This document shows positions 12,366-24,590 of a DNA stretch of 64,000 nt, piece after piece. Both the position numbers and the translations under genes were made by a program. The notes under the pieces were generated by a model. That model had not been told where the DNA came from, did not search any database, and saw only the letters and a list, made by a program, of their open reading frames with translations. This DNA is from Diphasiastrum complanatum (taxonomy: Eukaryota; Streptophyta; Lycopodiopsida; Lycopodiales; Lycopodiaceae), in NCBI GenBank assembly GCA_029204225.1, contig CM055109.1, forward strand, positions 24,848,723 to 24,912,722. The letters run 5' to 3'. The first letter of the stretch is position 1. Every line of letters begins with the position of its first letter.

Positions 12366-13966
12366 CTCGGATTGGAACTTAGCAAAGCATAACTGATTAA
12401 CTTCTCCAATCTAGGTCAACGGATCAGCGACACAATTTGACTTACGTTGACGATACTTAATGTTGAATTCGAACTCTTGAATGAGTTTCAACAAACAAGC
12501 CTTGCAACCCTAAGCTCCAAGGCATCACATATATACTTAAGAGACTCATGATCTGTCATAACCATGATTTTAGATTCGTAGAAATAATGTTTCTAGTTCT
12601 TTAACGCATGGATAATAGTAAAAAGTTATTTCTCATAAGTAGAATAACTACTCTGAGCTGGGTCCAACTTCTTGCTCTCGAAAGCCACTGATCTATTGTC
12701 TTGGTAAAGGACTATGCCCACTGCATAGTCACTAGCATCTGTTTCCACCAGGAAAGATCCAGTAGGGTCCACTATGTGTAAGATAGGGGACGTAGACGCT
12801 AACATCTTCAAAGCTTCAAAACTTATATTAAGTTCATCAGTCCAGACAACAGGTGGACTGATTTTCAAACGCCTTCTAGCCTTCTTCTTATTACCTTTTT
12901 TAGTTTTCCTTTTGGCTTTCTTCACTCCCTTAAGAAGATTTGTTAGAGGCAATGCAATTAAGACATAGTCTTTAATAAATTTGTTAAAAAAACCTGTGAA
13001 GCCCAAAAAAATTTTTACTTCCCTAATGGTTCTCGGGATAGGCCAATCACGAACTTTCTGGACCTTATCGTAGTCAATCTCAAGAACTCGATCGAAAATG
13101 ATATGTCCTAAATACTTGAGTCTTGTTTGACAGAACTCACATCTAGACTCCTTGGCATAAAGCTTTGTCTGTCTTAGATTATCTAAGACTATAAGCAAAT
13201 GTGCCCCATGATCCTCAAGAGTCTTACTGTCAAACAATATGTCATCTAAAAACACCATGAGAAACTTTCCCAAATATGGACGGAGAATATCGTTCATCAT
13301 TTGTTGAAAGGTTGTCGGGGCATTAGTTAGACCAAATGGTAAAACTAAAAATTCGTAATGGTCATACCTAGAACAAGAACCAGGTTTGAAAACATCCCCC
13401 TCGTGTATTCTAATTTGATGGTACCCAGACCTAAGGTCCAAGTTGGTGAAATACTTACCACCATTCAATTGGTCCATTAAGTCGTCCATCCGAGGTAAGG
13501 GATAATGGTTCTTAATTGTCATTTTATTAAGCTTTTTGTAATCGACACAAAGATTAATACCACCGTCTTTCTTGTCGGTTAACAAAATAGAAGCTCCCCA
13601 AGGAGATTTACTAGGCCTTATATGGCCCTTACGTAACATCTCCTTACGTTGGCTAGCAACTTTATCTTCTTCCTTCAAGCTCATCTTGTAAGGAAAAAGT
13701 GAGACAAGGGAGCTGTCGGGAAGAGGATCTATGTGATGGTCTACTCCCCGTGGGGGAGGAAGACCCTTGGGCAACTGCTCAAGGAATATATCATTATATT
13801 CCTCTCTAATTCTTTTAAAGATTTTGCCCTCAGACGAAGAATCTAGATTAACATCAGAAAAACACAATGCTCTAGGAAAAGACAATACATCATTATGAGT
13901 TCTAAAAGCATCCATGTACGATTCATTTTTCAGAAAACATAAATATGAATGACACTCAGAATCCAA
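12366..13966 (-). pseudogene. Gypsy reverse transcriptase/RNase H remnant
   Basis: A 446-residue open frame (13966-12626) holds nearly the whole gypsy RT: SPWGASILLTDKKDG, the CVDYKKLN block, NHYPLPRMDDLMDQL, TNLDLRSGYHQIR, LPFGLTNAPTTFQ, and the catalytic box FLDDIL at residues 239-244 (YLDD in most relatives, Asp pair intact). A lysine/arginine-rich insert (KKAKRKTKKGNKKKARRR) lies between the RT connection and RNase H. RNase H starts with VETDASDYAVGIVL. After 12626 the frame is lost, but TDHESLKY and FEFNIKYRQRKSN are still readable in shifted frames, with stops, down to about 12380. Confidence 0.9.
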
Positions 13967-13999
13967 AATACATTGATCAACCTCATGAGCAGTTACAAA

Positions 14000-14420
14000 T
14001 GGTACATCAGGCTCATCGCCTTAAAGACAAACCAATGAGTCATTATGCAACAAATAAATACTATGAGATACATAATCCTTTTTTAAGGACTCATTCCTAG
14101 CATAAAACCACTTTTTACCTAGGATTAGAAAATCAAGATTCATAACATGAAAAGATAAGCTATCTATATAGTTTTGAATCCTCAATGGCGCGTGGGGGAC
14201 AAAGTGGTCCTAGACTTGCTGCTCCCCACCAACTGCCATGCTAAGCATGTATTTGTGGTCACTTGGTGCGGTTGCCAACTGCAGTTTTTGCTCCAATTTA
14301 GCATTAATAAAATTATACATAGAACCGTTGTCAAAAAGAACACTCATGGGTTCGCTACCTATGAACCCACTCATACGAATGAGGTCGTGAGGTCAAAAAA
14401 TCATAGTGTTAAAACAACAA
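14000..14420 (-). pseudogene. Gypsy aspartic protease remnant
   Basis: Minus-strand translation between the zinc knuckle and RT gives SVLFDNGSMYNFINAKLEQK, matching the gypsy protease pattern VLxDSGSxxNFI at the expected place. The active-site triad reads DNG instead of D-S/T-G. It continues through LSMAVGGEQQV to a stop and then RIQNYIDSLSFHVMNLDFLILG, equivalent to the hydrophobic ILG flap/core segment. Confidence 0.7.
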
Positions 14421-14499
14421 TCCATACAAATTATTTTATCTTTAAAAGATACATCAATACAAGAAATGGAAGATCAATTACCTAGTGCCTTAAAGGAGC

Positions 14500-15190
14500 A
14501 GCCACCCTTCTTCCGTCTCTTCAGACAGTCCTTGGAAAGGTGCCCCTTCTCCATATAGGGGAAACACAACCCGTCGCCTTTGGCCTTATCAAAGTCAACT
14601 CTCTCCAAACAAGGGCACTTCTTTTTCTTTTCTAAAAGGGGAAGCTTCACCGACCATTTTATCCTTGCCCTTTTTGAAAGGAGGGCTCGTAGAGGGTTTT
14701 TCTTTGACTTCGGGCTTTTGTTGCTCTTTGCGGGTCATAGTGTGCATGTCTTCGTAAATCCGAGTGAAACGCACGGCATCCTCTAAGGAATGTGGCTGAT
14801 TATGACGGACCTCCAACTGATATTTTTTAGGCAAACCCAAAATGAAATGCAGCTTAAAGAGCACTCTATCTATGTAGTTAAAATACTGTGAAGCAATCTC
14901 TTTGAAGTCTTGCAAGTAGACGTTTAAGGGCTTTGTCCCCATTTCTGGCAAATCGACGATAATATTCAAAATCATCAAGGATAGGCATAAAGGTAGGCTT
15001 AAAGGCTACCTGGAAGTCATCCCAAGTAGTTGGGACCGTAGCTCAATCTTTAAGATCCTGCCACCATGAGTATGCTTTACTACGTAAAAACATGATGGTT
15101 GTCGAAATACACGAGCTATTTGGTAGATCGTCCATGGAGAAATGAGAAGTCTATCAATCCAGCCATGCCAACACAACATCTTGGTGTCTA
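14500..15190 (-). pseudogene. Gypsy gag remnant with zinc knuckle
   Basis: The open frame 14978-14595 contains the distal part of a retrotransposon gag domain (YLQDFKEIASQYFNYIDRVL, LGLPKKYQLEVR, SLEDAVRFTRIYED) and a Lys/Pro-rich linker. Upstream, in other frames, AYSWWQDLKD and TTWDDFQVAFKPTFMP match the W-rich core of gag. Downstream, near 14540, CFPYMEKGHLSKDC is a CCHC knuckle with the second Cys changed to Tyr. Confidence 0.75.
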
Positions 15191-15361
15191 TCCTTTTTTT
15201 CTCCGGTAAAAAATTCTGGAGTAAGTCAACGTACCTCCTTTTCTCCCTCCCCAGAGCTCCTCTCTAGCCTCATACAAAAAGGACAGGTGGGACCTGAGAA
15301 AGGACCCATTTGTTGCTTCTAGGGCTTTCTTACCATGTGGGGCCACCAAATGGTGCCACAT

Positions 15362-16185
15362 GGCCTATGGAACTCAAAGGTTTATAAAAATTAACTAAGG
15401 CCCCTTCTCTGAACTCCAACACCAACGTAACGTACTACAGCTCCTCTCCTACCTTGGGAGATCTGCAGGTACAGAGGAGGACCAGAGAAGTACAAATCTT
15501 GAAAGGGCAGCCATTCAAAGTATAAGTTTTGGATTTACTTCATTAATCTTCTAACAAGATTTAAGCTTTTCAATATTATGGTTTGCAACTTAAAGCAAAC
15601 TTTAAAGCTAAGTGAGGAGGCGCACCATCTCCTTCCCCCACTTGTCAGAGTTATAAAGTTGAGAGGGGACATGGGGAAGCGTGATGCCTCGTCACCTCTA
15701 TTATGTTACATCACAAGTACCACCACTTGGAGAGGGTACAACAACCCCCCACTTTACAAATCTGGACCACGAAAGAATGAGGCACCAGGCACTGCACTGC
15801 TTGCATAGTATCAGAAAGAACACAAGAGAGGTAGGATAATTCAACACCCCCCGCCCCCCGTAGGTCCGTGGATTGCCTGCTGCAGTATCCGTATAGAGAG
15901 ATGGATTGAAACTATGGGACTGCATGCAAAACGATGCAGTACATAGGTCCCAAAGGAGGCACATCCAATACTTTAAACAAAAAGTTTAAAGTGGATTGTT
16001 TTTTTTTTCAAAACTAAAATCAATCCATAAAAGAATCATTTCTTTAAAATAAGTCAAAGGTAAAGCTTAAAGTTTCCAAGTAGCTTTAAGCCAACCAATT
16101 ACCTTGTGCTCTACTGCAATTATTGACATTTATATTTTGCTATACTTAATCTGATAACAGCTCTTTTGTTCTGCGTTCAGATTTG
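15362..16185. other. Non-coding interval, possible lost gypsy 5' LTR
   Basis: A 5' LTR of the gypsy element is expected to the right of the PBS-like site. The sequence has LTR-like composition but no second copy in the window, so this is not shown. A C-rich run lies at 15845-15860. Short ORFs (15578-15808, 15701-15964) overlap on opposite strands and show no recognisable domain. Confidence 0.3.
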
Positions 16186-16295
16186 TGTCATATTGCTGTA
16201 CTTATTTTCATTCTGTCTGACTTTCTTGTTGCTCAATCTGTTAATCTGTTCTCAGCGAGCTATTATTAGTCTAGCTATTGACAACTAATATTCCT
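16186..16295 (+). repeat. Fragment of family C copia LTR 5' end
   Basis: Starts TGTCATATTGCTG and aligns by eye with the 5' end of the family C LTR (minus strand from 59809). It shares CTTTCTTRTT and the strong block TATTATTAGTCTAGCTATT. That the match begins at a TGTCA in both places supports this as the true LTR start. Confidence 0.6.
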
Positions 16296-16429
16296 ATCAA
16301 GCACGGTGATGCTGGCAACACATGACCACATAGGATGGTGACACGTGGCACCCAAACATGTTGATAATGCCAGACTTGCGTGATGGCCCTTGTGAGGCCG
16401 TCACTAAAGGGCGTACCGTTATGGTACAT

Positions 16430-16910
16430 AACTCCCTGCCACTTCATCCAAAAACATTTTGTTTAACGACAATGGGAAATGATCCTTTATAGTAAACGAA
16501 ATAAGTTTGCGGTAATGGGTTGCCATTCTTCTTGGGTGACTATAACTATAGGGCTTAACCAAAGTGTATAGTCGATAGTATATACAAATCCCACCGTTAC
16601 CAGTTTTTTAATCTCCGCCCTAACTTGTTATGCATGCTTCATATTCATTCAATACCATTGTTGACGCGAATTGGTCGTGCATCAATGATAACGTCAATTG
16701 CGTGCTCATAGATCTCGTTGCCACTGGAATGGTCATTGTGGCTTTTGGCCTTGCATCATTTGTGGTCCTTGCTGACAAGGTGCTGGCTATTGTTGCATTT
16801 GCGGCTGTGGGGGTTGTTGTTGATGCGTCTGCACTGCAAATGCCCCCGTGGTTCTCACGGCCTGTAATCTTCCATAGTCATTTGTCCAGTGATTGTACAT
16901 ATTACAAATA
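16430..16910 (-). pseudogene. Second gypsy remnant: gag tail and RT N-terminus
   Basis: The minus strand reads, with one in-frame stop, EHAIDVIIDARPIRVNNGIE, then RAEIKKLVTVGFVYTIDYTL and WLSPIVIV, a frameshift, then HYRKLISFTIKDHFPL and LDEVAG. This matches the start of gypsy RT (EHxIxLxxxAxPxRQ, KLLxxGFIYPVxxxxWVSPxV, DYRKLNxxTxKDHFPL). Upstream (16910-16740) is a Gln/Pro-rich stretch plus a possible worn CCHC knuckle (CNMYNHWTND). It differs from the RT at 13 kb and so comes from another gypsy lineage. No protease is visible between the parts, so it is internally deleted. Confidence 0.65.
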
Positions 16911-17280
16911 GTGTAGTACCATGAGCCACTAGGACATTCTTGCATCATGGTTGAGCTCTTTAATATTTGTTGTTTAAATTAATCTATTGTCACACATGTT
17001 CTTGAGTGCCTACCTTTCTCTTGCGAACTTGGTCTGCATTTGTCTCTTGCTAAGTGGAGGCTTGGATGATGATATATCATGACATGGGGCTAGTCTTGCC
17101 TTTGTAAATATGCCATTCTATTTTGAGCAATTCATCAAATGCAATGCCATGATAGGCCAAAAATTGATGTAATTTTCATTAATATTTTTCAAATATGATA
17201 AAATCTTAGCTTCAAGAAAATTGATTATAGAGATATCATGCACTTTGCTGGAGATAACTTCATCTATGATTTATTTATTA
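16911..17280. other. Intergenic interval, unassigned
   Basis: No ORF or repeat partner seen. It may continue the gag of the gypsy remnant just downstream of it, because the minus strand can be read as short Lys/Glu/Gln-rich pieces, but this is weak. Confidence 0.3.
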
Positions 17281-20134
17281 ATATAGTATATATAATTATC
17301 ATTTTGCAAGAGAGAGAAGTAGTGCTATTCATATGATTTAATGATACAAAAGGCAAAATGATGATTATGTGAAAAGATACTGGTTATCAACTGATATTTT
17401 GGTTTTACTTTGACATCTAGTAACATCAAAGATTTTGCTAATATCAGTGTTTTTAATATTTCAAATTACTATTACCTTTGGTTAATAATATACTTGCATG
17501 ACTTTATGTTCTAAGAAAGATCATACTGTGACAATATAGTTGTCACAAACATTATTGCTACCAATTCATAGTTAGAAGTGGTAGATGCTTTTGTTTGGTA
17601 ATTGTAGCCAAGAATCTTAGAGCTCTAAGACTGAACATTGGCAAAGACCCTCACAATTTCGTTGGCCCAATCCACACAAATGCCTTTTTAGATATAGTCG
17701 TTCTCTTAGGTTTGGTAAATGTTTGCTCTAGTTGGACAATGTTATACTTGCTCTATTAAATCAAAATTTGATAAATAGTAATCAATAACAAATATGACAG
17801 TATTGAAATATTGTTGAAAGAAAGATAAGAAGGAAAGCTTCATAGCAAATGAGAGAAAGAAGATCGAACTATTGATTATTTCTCACAAAACTCATACATC
17901 AATTGACACACTCCCAACTAGTTATAGTGCAGAGACGTTTGTAGACACAACTACAAAAATAGCATGGTTGTTAACGTGACATCAAATGACACACTCTCAC
18001 CTAGTTATAGTGCATCGAAGTGTGTAGACGTTGCTTCAGAAATGACATGGATGTTAACATGACCAATCACTTGGCTGGGTTTACATCATTACATATCTAC
18101 ATCTTCAAAATAGTTTGTCCCCAATTAATAGAAATTGCCCTAACGATGTCAATTTTAATACATCGAACAAAGTTAGCTCATTTAAACTTCTATATCATAT
18201 ACAAAAAATCTAAACTACACATTAAATGTACAATTTATGACAAAGTACGGCTCCACAAACTTTGTACTTTACAATCATTCTCTAATTTGCTATTAGTTTA
18301 AGTCATTTAGAATGAAATAGAATGGCATTTAGGATGAAAATGTAATTACTATTTAGTGATATAAATGGCACCCCTTTTCAATTTAGATTAATTAAAAGAA
18401 TTCTTGTTGGAATCATCACGTGAATCTTATTGAATTTGAGAATCCGCAAAATTGCACCATCACTTAGATGCCTATCCTAGAACAATTTGCATTCAAATAA
18501 GATTTTAAAAAAAACCAAATTTTTTTTGTAATGAGTTGATTTTTTTTTGCAGGTTTGGGACTACTATGAGGATTTTCTGGGGATGCATAAAAAGCCATGA
18601 AAACCATTAAAAAATAATAATGAGTCATCAAAAGATTTGTATTTCCCAAACATTAACAACTAAAAACTAAACTTTGAAGATTAAGTCGTAAATCTGGTAA
18701 TCCTTAAAAGGTTTGCCACAAAAACACCAACTCTATCCTATGTAGTGAGATTCCATAAAATAAATAGACATTTGTGAAAGGAAAAAATAAATAGGTAAAC
18801 ATAGATGAATGTGTGTGAAAAGAATCTAACCACCCAAAAATGACTTATGCTTGAAGTCTACAATCTTTGATGAGTTAACAAATGATTGTCATACCACATG
18901 AATTAACTCATTGGACACGTGTAGTGAATTCAGGCATAAATCACAAATTGCAGCAATAAGCTATTGCAAACAAATAGAACTAGGCGCACCCCAAAACTGC
19001 AAAAGAGAGATGTGGCTTGTTGCCCATTGTGATGATGTTGTTTAATTGTTTTTACTGCAACCTCTGCCCTATCTAAAAAGGACGGAACGAATTTCTATGT
19101 TGGTCATGTGATAGGTCTTAGAAGCTTTCCCACACACAAGAGCAAGCATATGGCCACAATGAAGCCCTTCCTTATCATATGGTACTATTTTACTACGCTA
19201 CGTGACATTTTAGGATTTAATAAATAGGGACAAAAGATGCTTAGGCCTTTTCATTTATGTACTTGGGTCAAGAACCTTAACATCATGTTAAGGAATGAGT
19301 GTCTATCTAAGCCTTGTTGACATGTGATATTGGTGTACTTGTTGTGATAATCTACTCAAATATGTTGCAATCTCTTGATATAACACTAAATGTAATATTA
19401 TCATTGGTTGGAGATCAAGGCATTATTAGTCATAGGTAGATTATGATAGATTCATGATATGCAATGCATAGTGGATAGTAATTCATGGTTATGATGACTG
19501 CCTGCTTTCAATCAAATTATAACTCCATGCTACAATAAAGTGTCCACAACTTAGAATGATTACTACGTGAATGGGAATGTGATGTTTAGCGAGGTTGATT
19601 TTCAAGACATTGAATTTACCCAAATTAGATATTAATTATCAAGGGCTTTCTAGATTAGAGAGGCATGGGTATAAGTGCAGTCGCACAAGGAAAGAGGATC
19701 CGATGTAAAAGTTAGAACTTTCTCTCAATAGGCCAAGGCTATCATGGGCTTAACAAGCATAATGCTCTCGAGCATGAGGATGCATGCAATTGTGATTGTA
19801 ATTAAATCATGACAATAGTAAACATGCATAATCTAATCATTATCTTAGTGTAAAGAACACCAGTAATAAATACTAAGAAATACAAATTAAAAACCAATAC
19901 TCTGGTCTTTGATGTACTTTTCTCGCTTACAACAAAAGTAGGATGAACTAATAATTACTGCTTTCTAATTCAAATACATGGGTACTCCCGCTGGAACTGG
20001 TGTTAGGATGAATTACTCATTTGAAATTTAGCACCGTGGCTTTTGGTTTGAAATTTTCCTCCTCTAGCTAGTGTCGTCTCTAGGGCTGAGCTACAACTCA
20101 TCGTGTCATAAACTGCTATCTTTATACGAAGGTA

Positions 20135-20268
<134 letters not shown>

Positions 20269-20640
20269 ATGATCATTCACTTATTCCCTATGTTGGCAAG
20301 CGTGTTTCTACTTCAGGTGTCTTTCAGTCGCTTCCTTTTGTGTAACAAACCTAAGTGATAATGTCATAGCATTGAGTTGTTCAAATGAGACTAAATCTGT
20401 GGGCGTCCATGTGGTGCATAGTGGTCTCAATTGGTCGTATAATGTCACTGTGAATGAACAAATCGAATACATTTGTGATTTCACAAGAAGGGAGGGCATG
20501 ACATTGCAGGCAGCCAACCTGTAGATATGGACTTAGAAAATGAGCTTGGACGTAAGGCTAGACATTCTTTCTTCACTAATTCTTTCGATTGCATAGCCAA
20601 AGTGTCGTGGTCTGAGTCCTGCTCGAGATTTTGAAAAATT
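20269..20640 (+). pseudogene. SPH-like secreted protein pseudogene (S1)
   Basis: Starts MIIHLFPMLASVFLLQVSFS, a good signal peptide. A short deletion after it shifts the frame, and the body reads SVGVHVVHSGLNWSYNV and EYICDFTRREG. This resembles plant S-protein homologues (self-incompatibility S1 family: small secreted proteins with DLGxHxL, YxWxF and TLFxC signatures), though only part of the pattern is present. The frame then meets a stop (AANL then TAG), and the likely C-terminus (SFDCIAKVSWSESCSRF) is in another frame. At least two frame breaks, so non-functional. Family assignment is tentative; it could be another small cysteine-containing secreted family. Confidence 0.45.
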
Positions 20641-20939
20641 AAATTTCATATGCCAAAAATCTAAAATGAATGTACAATCCCTCTTTTGCCATGCAACGAC
20701 CTCTGTGTTGCGGGACTGTTGTCAAGCCATGCACAAGAGGCTTGTGCACCTATTTGCTTGCGTGAAGGTGCTTGAGCGCATGTTGGTTGTCCTCATTGTC
20801 CCATAAGCAGGTAGGGTCCTTGGATTCCTCTCCATATAGGAAGTAACTTGCACATTGTCTCCAGTCCCCTGGTACCAGCCCTTTTGGGGTCAAGAACAAG
20901 CGGGTGGCTAGGCGATTGGGGGTGGGATCCCAATAGAAG
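20641..20939. other. SPH 3' flank to family A leader
   Basis: The first ~50 bp match the region after the S2 SPH stop (shared AAAATCTAAAATGAATGT). The rest is single-copy in the window and includes a GC-richer stretch at 20690-20930. No ORF supported. Confidence 0.4.
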
Positions 20940-21139
20940 CTAGATCCAAACTCAAGATAGATTGATTTTTTAGTTGTGAGCTTGATCTCACATATTGTTG
21001 CTAGATTTCATAGGTTGGATCAACATTATAAGTGTAAGATCTGAGGTTGAGATTGCAAGCAACATATTCATCTCCATCTTTGTCATTACTAGAACTTCTC
21101 ATAGAGAACTTGCTTCGACTGGTTCACATTTTCTGGAGC

Positions 21140-22042
21140 ATAGTGGGAGATTAACATCCTCCAATTATGCAATGTGGAGGATAAGGATGGAATCATTATT
21201 TACAAGATGTAATGGACATTGTTAGTGGAGCCGAAGAAGAACTCGCAACACCTAATGAAATTGCAGCATTCAAGAAGAGAACTAGAATTGCTCTTCATTT
21301 TATATAAATGAATGTCACAAATGAAATGTAAAGGGACATCAGTACATGCACTACTGCCAAGGAGGCTTGGGGCACTCTTAAAACAATCTATGAAATTAAG
21401 AATACTTCAAGATTGCTTACACTTAGAAATTAGATCTTTCTAAGCTATCAAAGAGTAGATGAGAGTGCTTCAAATTATGTAATGAGAGTTAAAGATCTTC
21501 ATCAAGAGTTAGCTGGTATTGGTGATGCTCTTAAGAACACTAAGCTTGTTCAAGTAGTCCTTAATGGACTAAGAGATGAGTATGACAATATTGTGCAGAC
21601 TGATGTTGTTAGGGAGGAGCTTCCATCTTTGGAGACTCTTCAAGGAGATCTCATTGTTGAAGAAAGCTGACAAGAGAACAAGATGTTGAGGATCAACAAA
21701 CTTTCATTGAAGGATGGTGCAGATGACATAGCGCATTTCACCAAGGAGAAGTCCAGAGGCAAGGGAAAAGGTCAACAACACTTCAAGAAGGACAAAGCCA
21801 AAGAAGGTGGTGAGGATCAATCCTCACAATCTGCAACATCTAGTGGCGAGAAGAAGCTGTCAAAGATCAAATGTTTCTTTTGTGGCAAAAAGAGCCACTA
21901 TGCATCAAATTGTTTCAAGAAGAAGAACCAGTCCAAGCAAGCTGGCCTTACTAATGAGAAAGAGTGTGTGGGTAATGAGAGTGAAAGAGACGATTCTTTA
22001 ATGATGTCTAGTCTTTCATCCATTCCTTTCAAGAATGAATAA
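21140..22042 (+). pseudogene. Family A gag remnant
   Basis: Reads GRLTSSNYAMWRIRMESL, then loses frame (an extra T near 21198 relative to related gag proteins). It resumes with MRVKDLHQELAGIGDAL, VVLNGLRDEYDNIVQ and a basic linker, and ends with an intact CCHC knuckle CFFCGKKSHYASNC (about 21871-21912). There is a further stop at 21668. The same extra T occurs in the other family A copy near 61170, so it predates their separation. Confidence 0.85.
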
Positions 22043-24590
22043 ATATGGTGGATAGATAGTGGGGCGAGTTCCCATATGTCTAGTTCAAGAAATTATTTCA
22101 CAAGTGTCATGCCATATGTAGGTGCAAAAAGATCAATCTATACTGCTAATGATGTAGAGTGTAGAATTGAGGGAATAGGGAGTATTCCACTGCATGCATC
22201 ATCATCAAGATCTTTTTGTTTGCATGATGTACTTTATGTGCCTAAACTAACCAAGAACCTCATAAGTGTAGGACAATTGTTTGATAGTAGTTGGATGTCA
22301 AATTTCATGTTGACAAGTGTGTAATCTCAAGGGAGAATGAAGTGATAATTAGAGGAGCTAGAGCTAGAAAGTTGTACAAGCTAGATTCTAGGGAAAGTGC
22401 TAACATTTATGATGTTGCTTATGAGACCAAGCTTCATCAAGAGGATATATGGCATAAAAGATTGGGTCATCCCAATTTCAAAGCCATGCAGTCTATGATC
22501 AAGGAAGGAAAAGTTGTTGGACTACCAAAGACACTGTCCAAGGAGCTTTGACCCTATGAAGCTTGTGTTTTGGCAAAATCACATAAAAGACCTTTTCCAA
22601 GATCTAGCATCAAGACTCAACAACCATTTGGCATTTTGATGTTCATTTCTCTTCTACTAAGAGCAAAGGAGGAGCAAATTGTTTTGTTTCTTTCATAGAT
22701 GATTACACAAGATATTCTTGGATCTATATGCTATCTTCTAAATCCATTAGAGGAGTTCTATATCCAAAAAAGATCCTTTATAAAGACCCACGGGGGGATG
22801 CCACGGGATCAGCATTTGTATGGTCATCCCCGCTACGGAGAGGGCATTTCTCTCAATTTTTTTTTACACATGGACCAATCAAAACACTCAAATTTGAAAT
22901 CTATGTAACATAACTTTTTGAGTCCACATTTTGATTCCACACTAAAATTGGCATAACTTTTTAGTGGTAAGTCTGAATTTAGCAGAGTTTGGTGCATTGG
23001 AAAGCGCTCAAAAGGGTTTCCAATGATATGTTACATGACATACTTTTGAGCTACGATTAGAAAGTTATGGCAAGTCAAAAGTATTAGTGTTATAATATTT
23101 TAATAATATAATCTACGTCTTGCACGAATTCTTAAAGGGTCTTTTTGGAGCTCAAAACTCTCCTAATGCATGGTTTATGATGTCTTCCTTACGGTGGAGG
23201 TAAATACACCTCTAATAAGTTTAAAAACGATTGTGGGCAAGAGGGAACACAAGGAGCATTTTCTTGTTCTTATACTCCTCAACAAAATGTAGTTGCTGAA
23301 AGAAAAAATAGAACATTGTGAGAATGTGCAAAAGCTATCATGCTAGAAGCAAATCTGCCTAAAGAAGTTTGGGGAGAAGTAGTTGCATGTGCAGATATTC
23401 TTTGTAATAGGCATCCTAATCTTGCTATAGAAGGAAGAACACCATTTGAAATGTTGTACAAGAAAAAGCCTAAGGTAGATCATCTTAGGATCTTTGGCTG
23501 CTTATGCTATGTGCATGTTCCTTTAGAGACTAGTAAAAAATGATCCTAGTGCTATTAAAGGTATTTTTGTTGGATATGCATCTTATAAGAAAGCATATAA
23601 AATTTATGTTCCTTCTACTAACAAGAATGTTGTAAGTAGAAATGTGACTTCCAGGAAGATCAAAAGTTTAACTTGGATGAGGCAAAGATCAATTAATCTC
23701 ATGCAGGATCTATAGTCATCAATCTTGATGTTGTTCAAGATGTGGCGGGGCCGAGTCTTTGAGGAGGAGCAACTTTAAGCACCTACACCTAGTATATCCA
23801 CAAGAGAAAGATCCAAGCCAAGAAGGCTCACATATAATGAAGAAGGAAGGCAAGTGGAAGATGAAACTTCCTATCATGCATTCTTCATAGATGTCCAAGA
23901 AGCACTTCAATCCAAGGAGTGGGTTGAAGCAATGACCCAAGAGTTTGAAGCCTTGACGTAGAACAATACATGGGAGCTTGTGGAGCCACCTAGCAAGATG
24001 CATGTCATTGGATGCAAATGGGTATTCAGAACTAAGATCAACAATGATGTATCCATCAACAAATTCAAAGCAAGACTTTGTGCCACTCTCAAATCAAAGG
24101 TCCTGACTATGAAGACACTTTTGCACATATTGTAAAAATGGTAACTATAAGAATTCTCATTTCTCTTGCATGTTATCACAATTTGGAGGATGTTTCAACT
24201 TGATATCTCTAATGCCTTCCTCAATGGCTACCTTGAGGAGAAGATTTATATGGAGCAACCACCTGGATTCGTGAAGGTTGTTAAAGAAACAAAACTTTGT
24301 CTTTTCTGCAGAAGTCTCTATGGACTAAAACAAGCACCAAAAGGTCATGGTATGCAAGGCTCAACTCCTTTTTCATATTACTCGGATTTCATCTTAGTGA
24401 ATACGACCCTTCATTGTAAATTAAGTTTGTAAGTAACTTTGTAGCTATTCTTCTCATCTTTGTAAATGTTTTCATTTTTAGTGGAAATAATGAGGAGCTA
24501 CTTGAAGAAACGAAATTTGCACTTGGAAGTGAATTTAAGATGCAAAATCTAGGAGTTCTTCACTACATTTTAGGCCTAGAAATTGACTTT
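22043..24590 (+). pseudogene. Family A protease, integrase and RT remnant
   Basis: Protease: WWIDSGASSHM directly after a stop at about 22040, so the DSGA triad is intact. GAG-pre-integrase: IWHKRLGHPNFKAM (about 22450). The integrase core is split by about 400 bp of foreign sequence (22770-23190) and resumes at GGKYTSNKFK, YTPQQNVVAERKNRT (catalytic Glu region) and the FGCLCYVHVP block. [48 protein letters not shown] and [10 protein letters not shown]; the YVDD box is lost (reads FVNVF near 24450). HYILGLEIDFWKGQ follows. At least ten frame breaks. Confidence 0.88.
22770..23190. mobile_element. Insertion of unknown type inside family A integrase
   Basis: About 400 bp that interrupts the integrase reading and is absent from the equivalent part of families B and F. 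It starts near CCACGGGGGGATGCCACGGG, contains a T9 run and no coding potential, and includes the inverted-looking phrase GGCATAACTTTTTAGTGG. No terminal inverted repeat or target duplication could be fixed by eye. It may be a small non-autonomous element or filler DNA. Confidence 0.4.

Larger units (their letters stand above)
9463..15361 (-). mobile_element. Decayed Ty3/gypsy retrotransposon
   Basis: Domains in minus order are gag (from about 15190), zinc knuckle (near 14540), aspartic protease (about 14400-14000), RT (13966 on), RNase H, an HHCC integrase N-domain, an integrase core and C-terminal domain ending at 11118, then the 3' LTR. Integrase after RT is diagnostic of Ty3/gypsy. A possible PBS (TGGCACCATTTGG on the minus strand) lies at about 15342-15354, but no 5' LTR matching the 3' LTR is visible to its right, so the 5' end is lost or unrecognised. 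Frameshifts and stops affect every domain except most of RT. Confidence 0.85.

Noticed and set aside
14174-14485. 103-codon plus ORF
   Set aside because: Antisense to the gypsy protease, whose motifs are clear on the minus strand.
16630-16911. 93-codon plus ORF with Val/Ala-rich hydrophobic content resembling a membrane protein
   Set aside because: Antisense to the gypsy gag/RT remnant; the hydrophobic look comes from the reverse of a Gln/Pro-rich coding strand.
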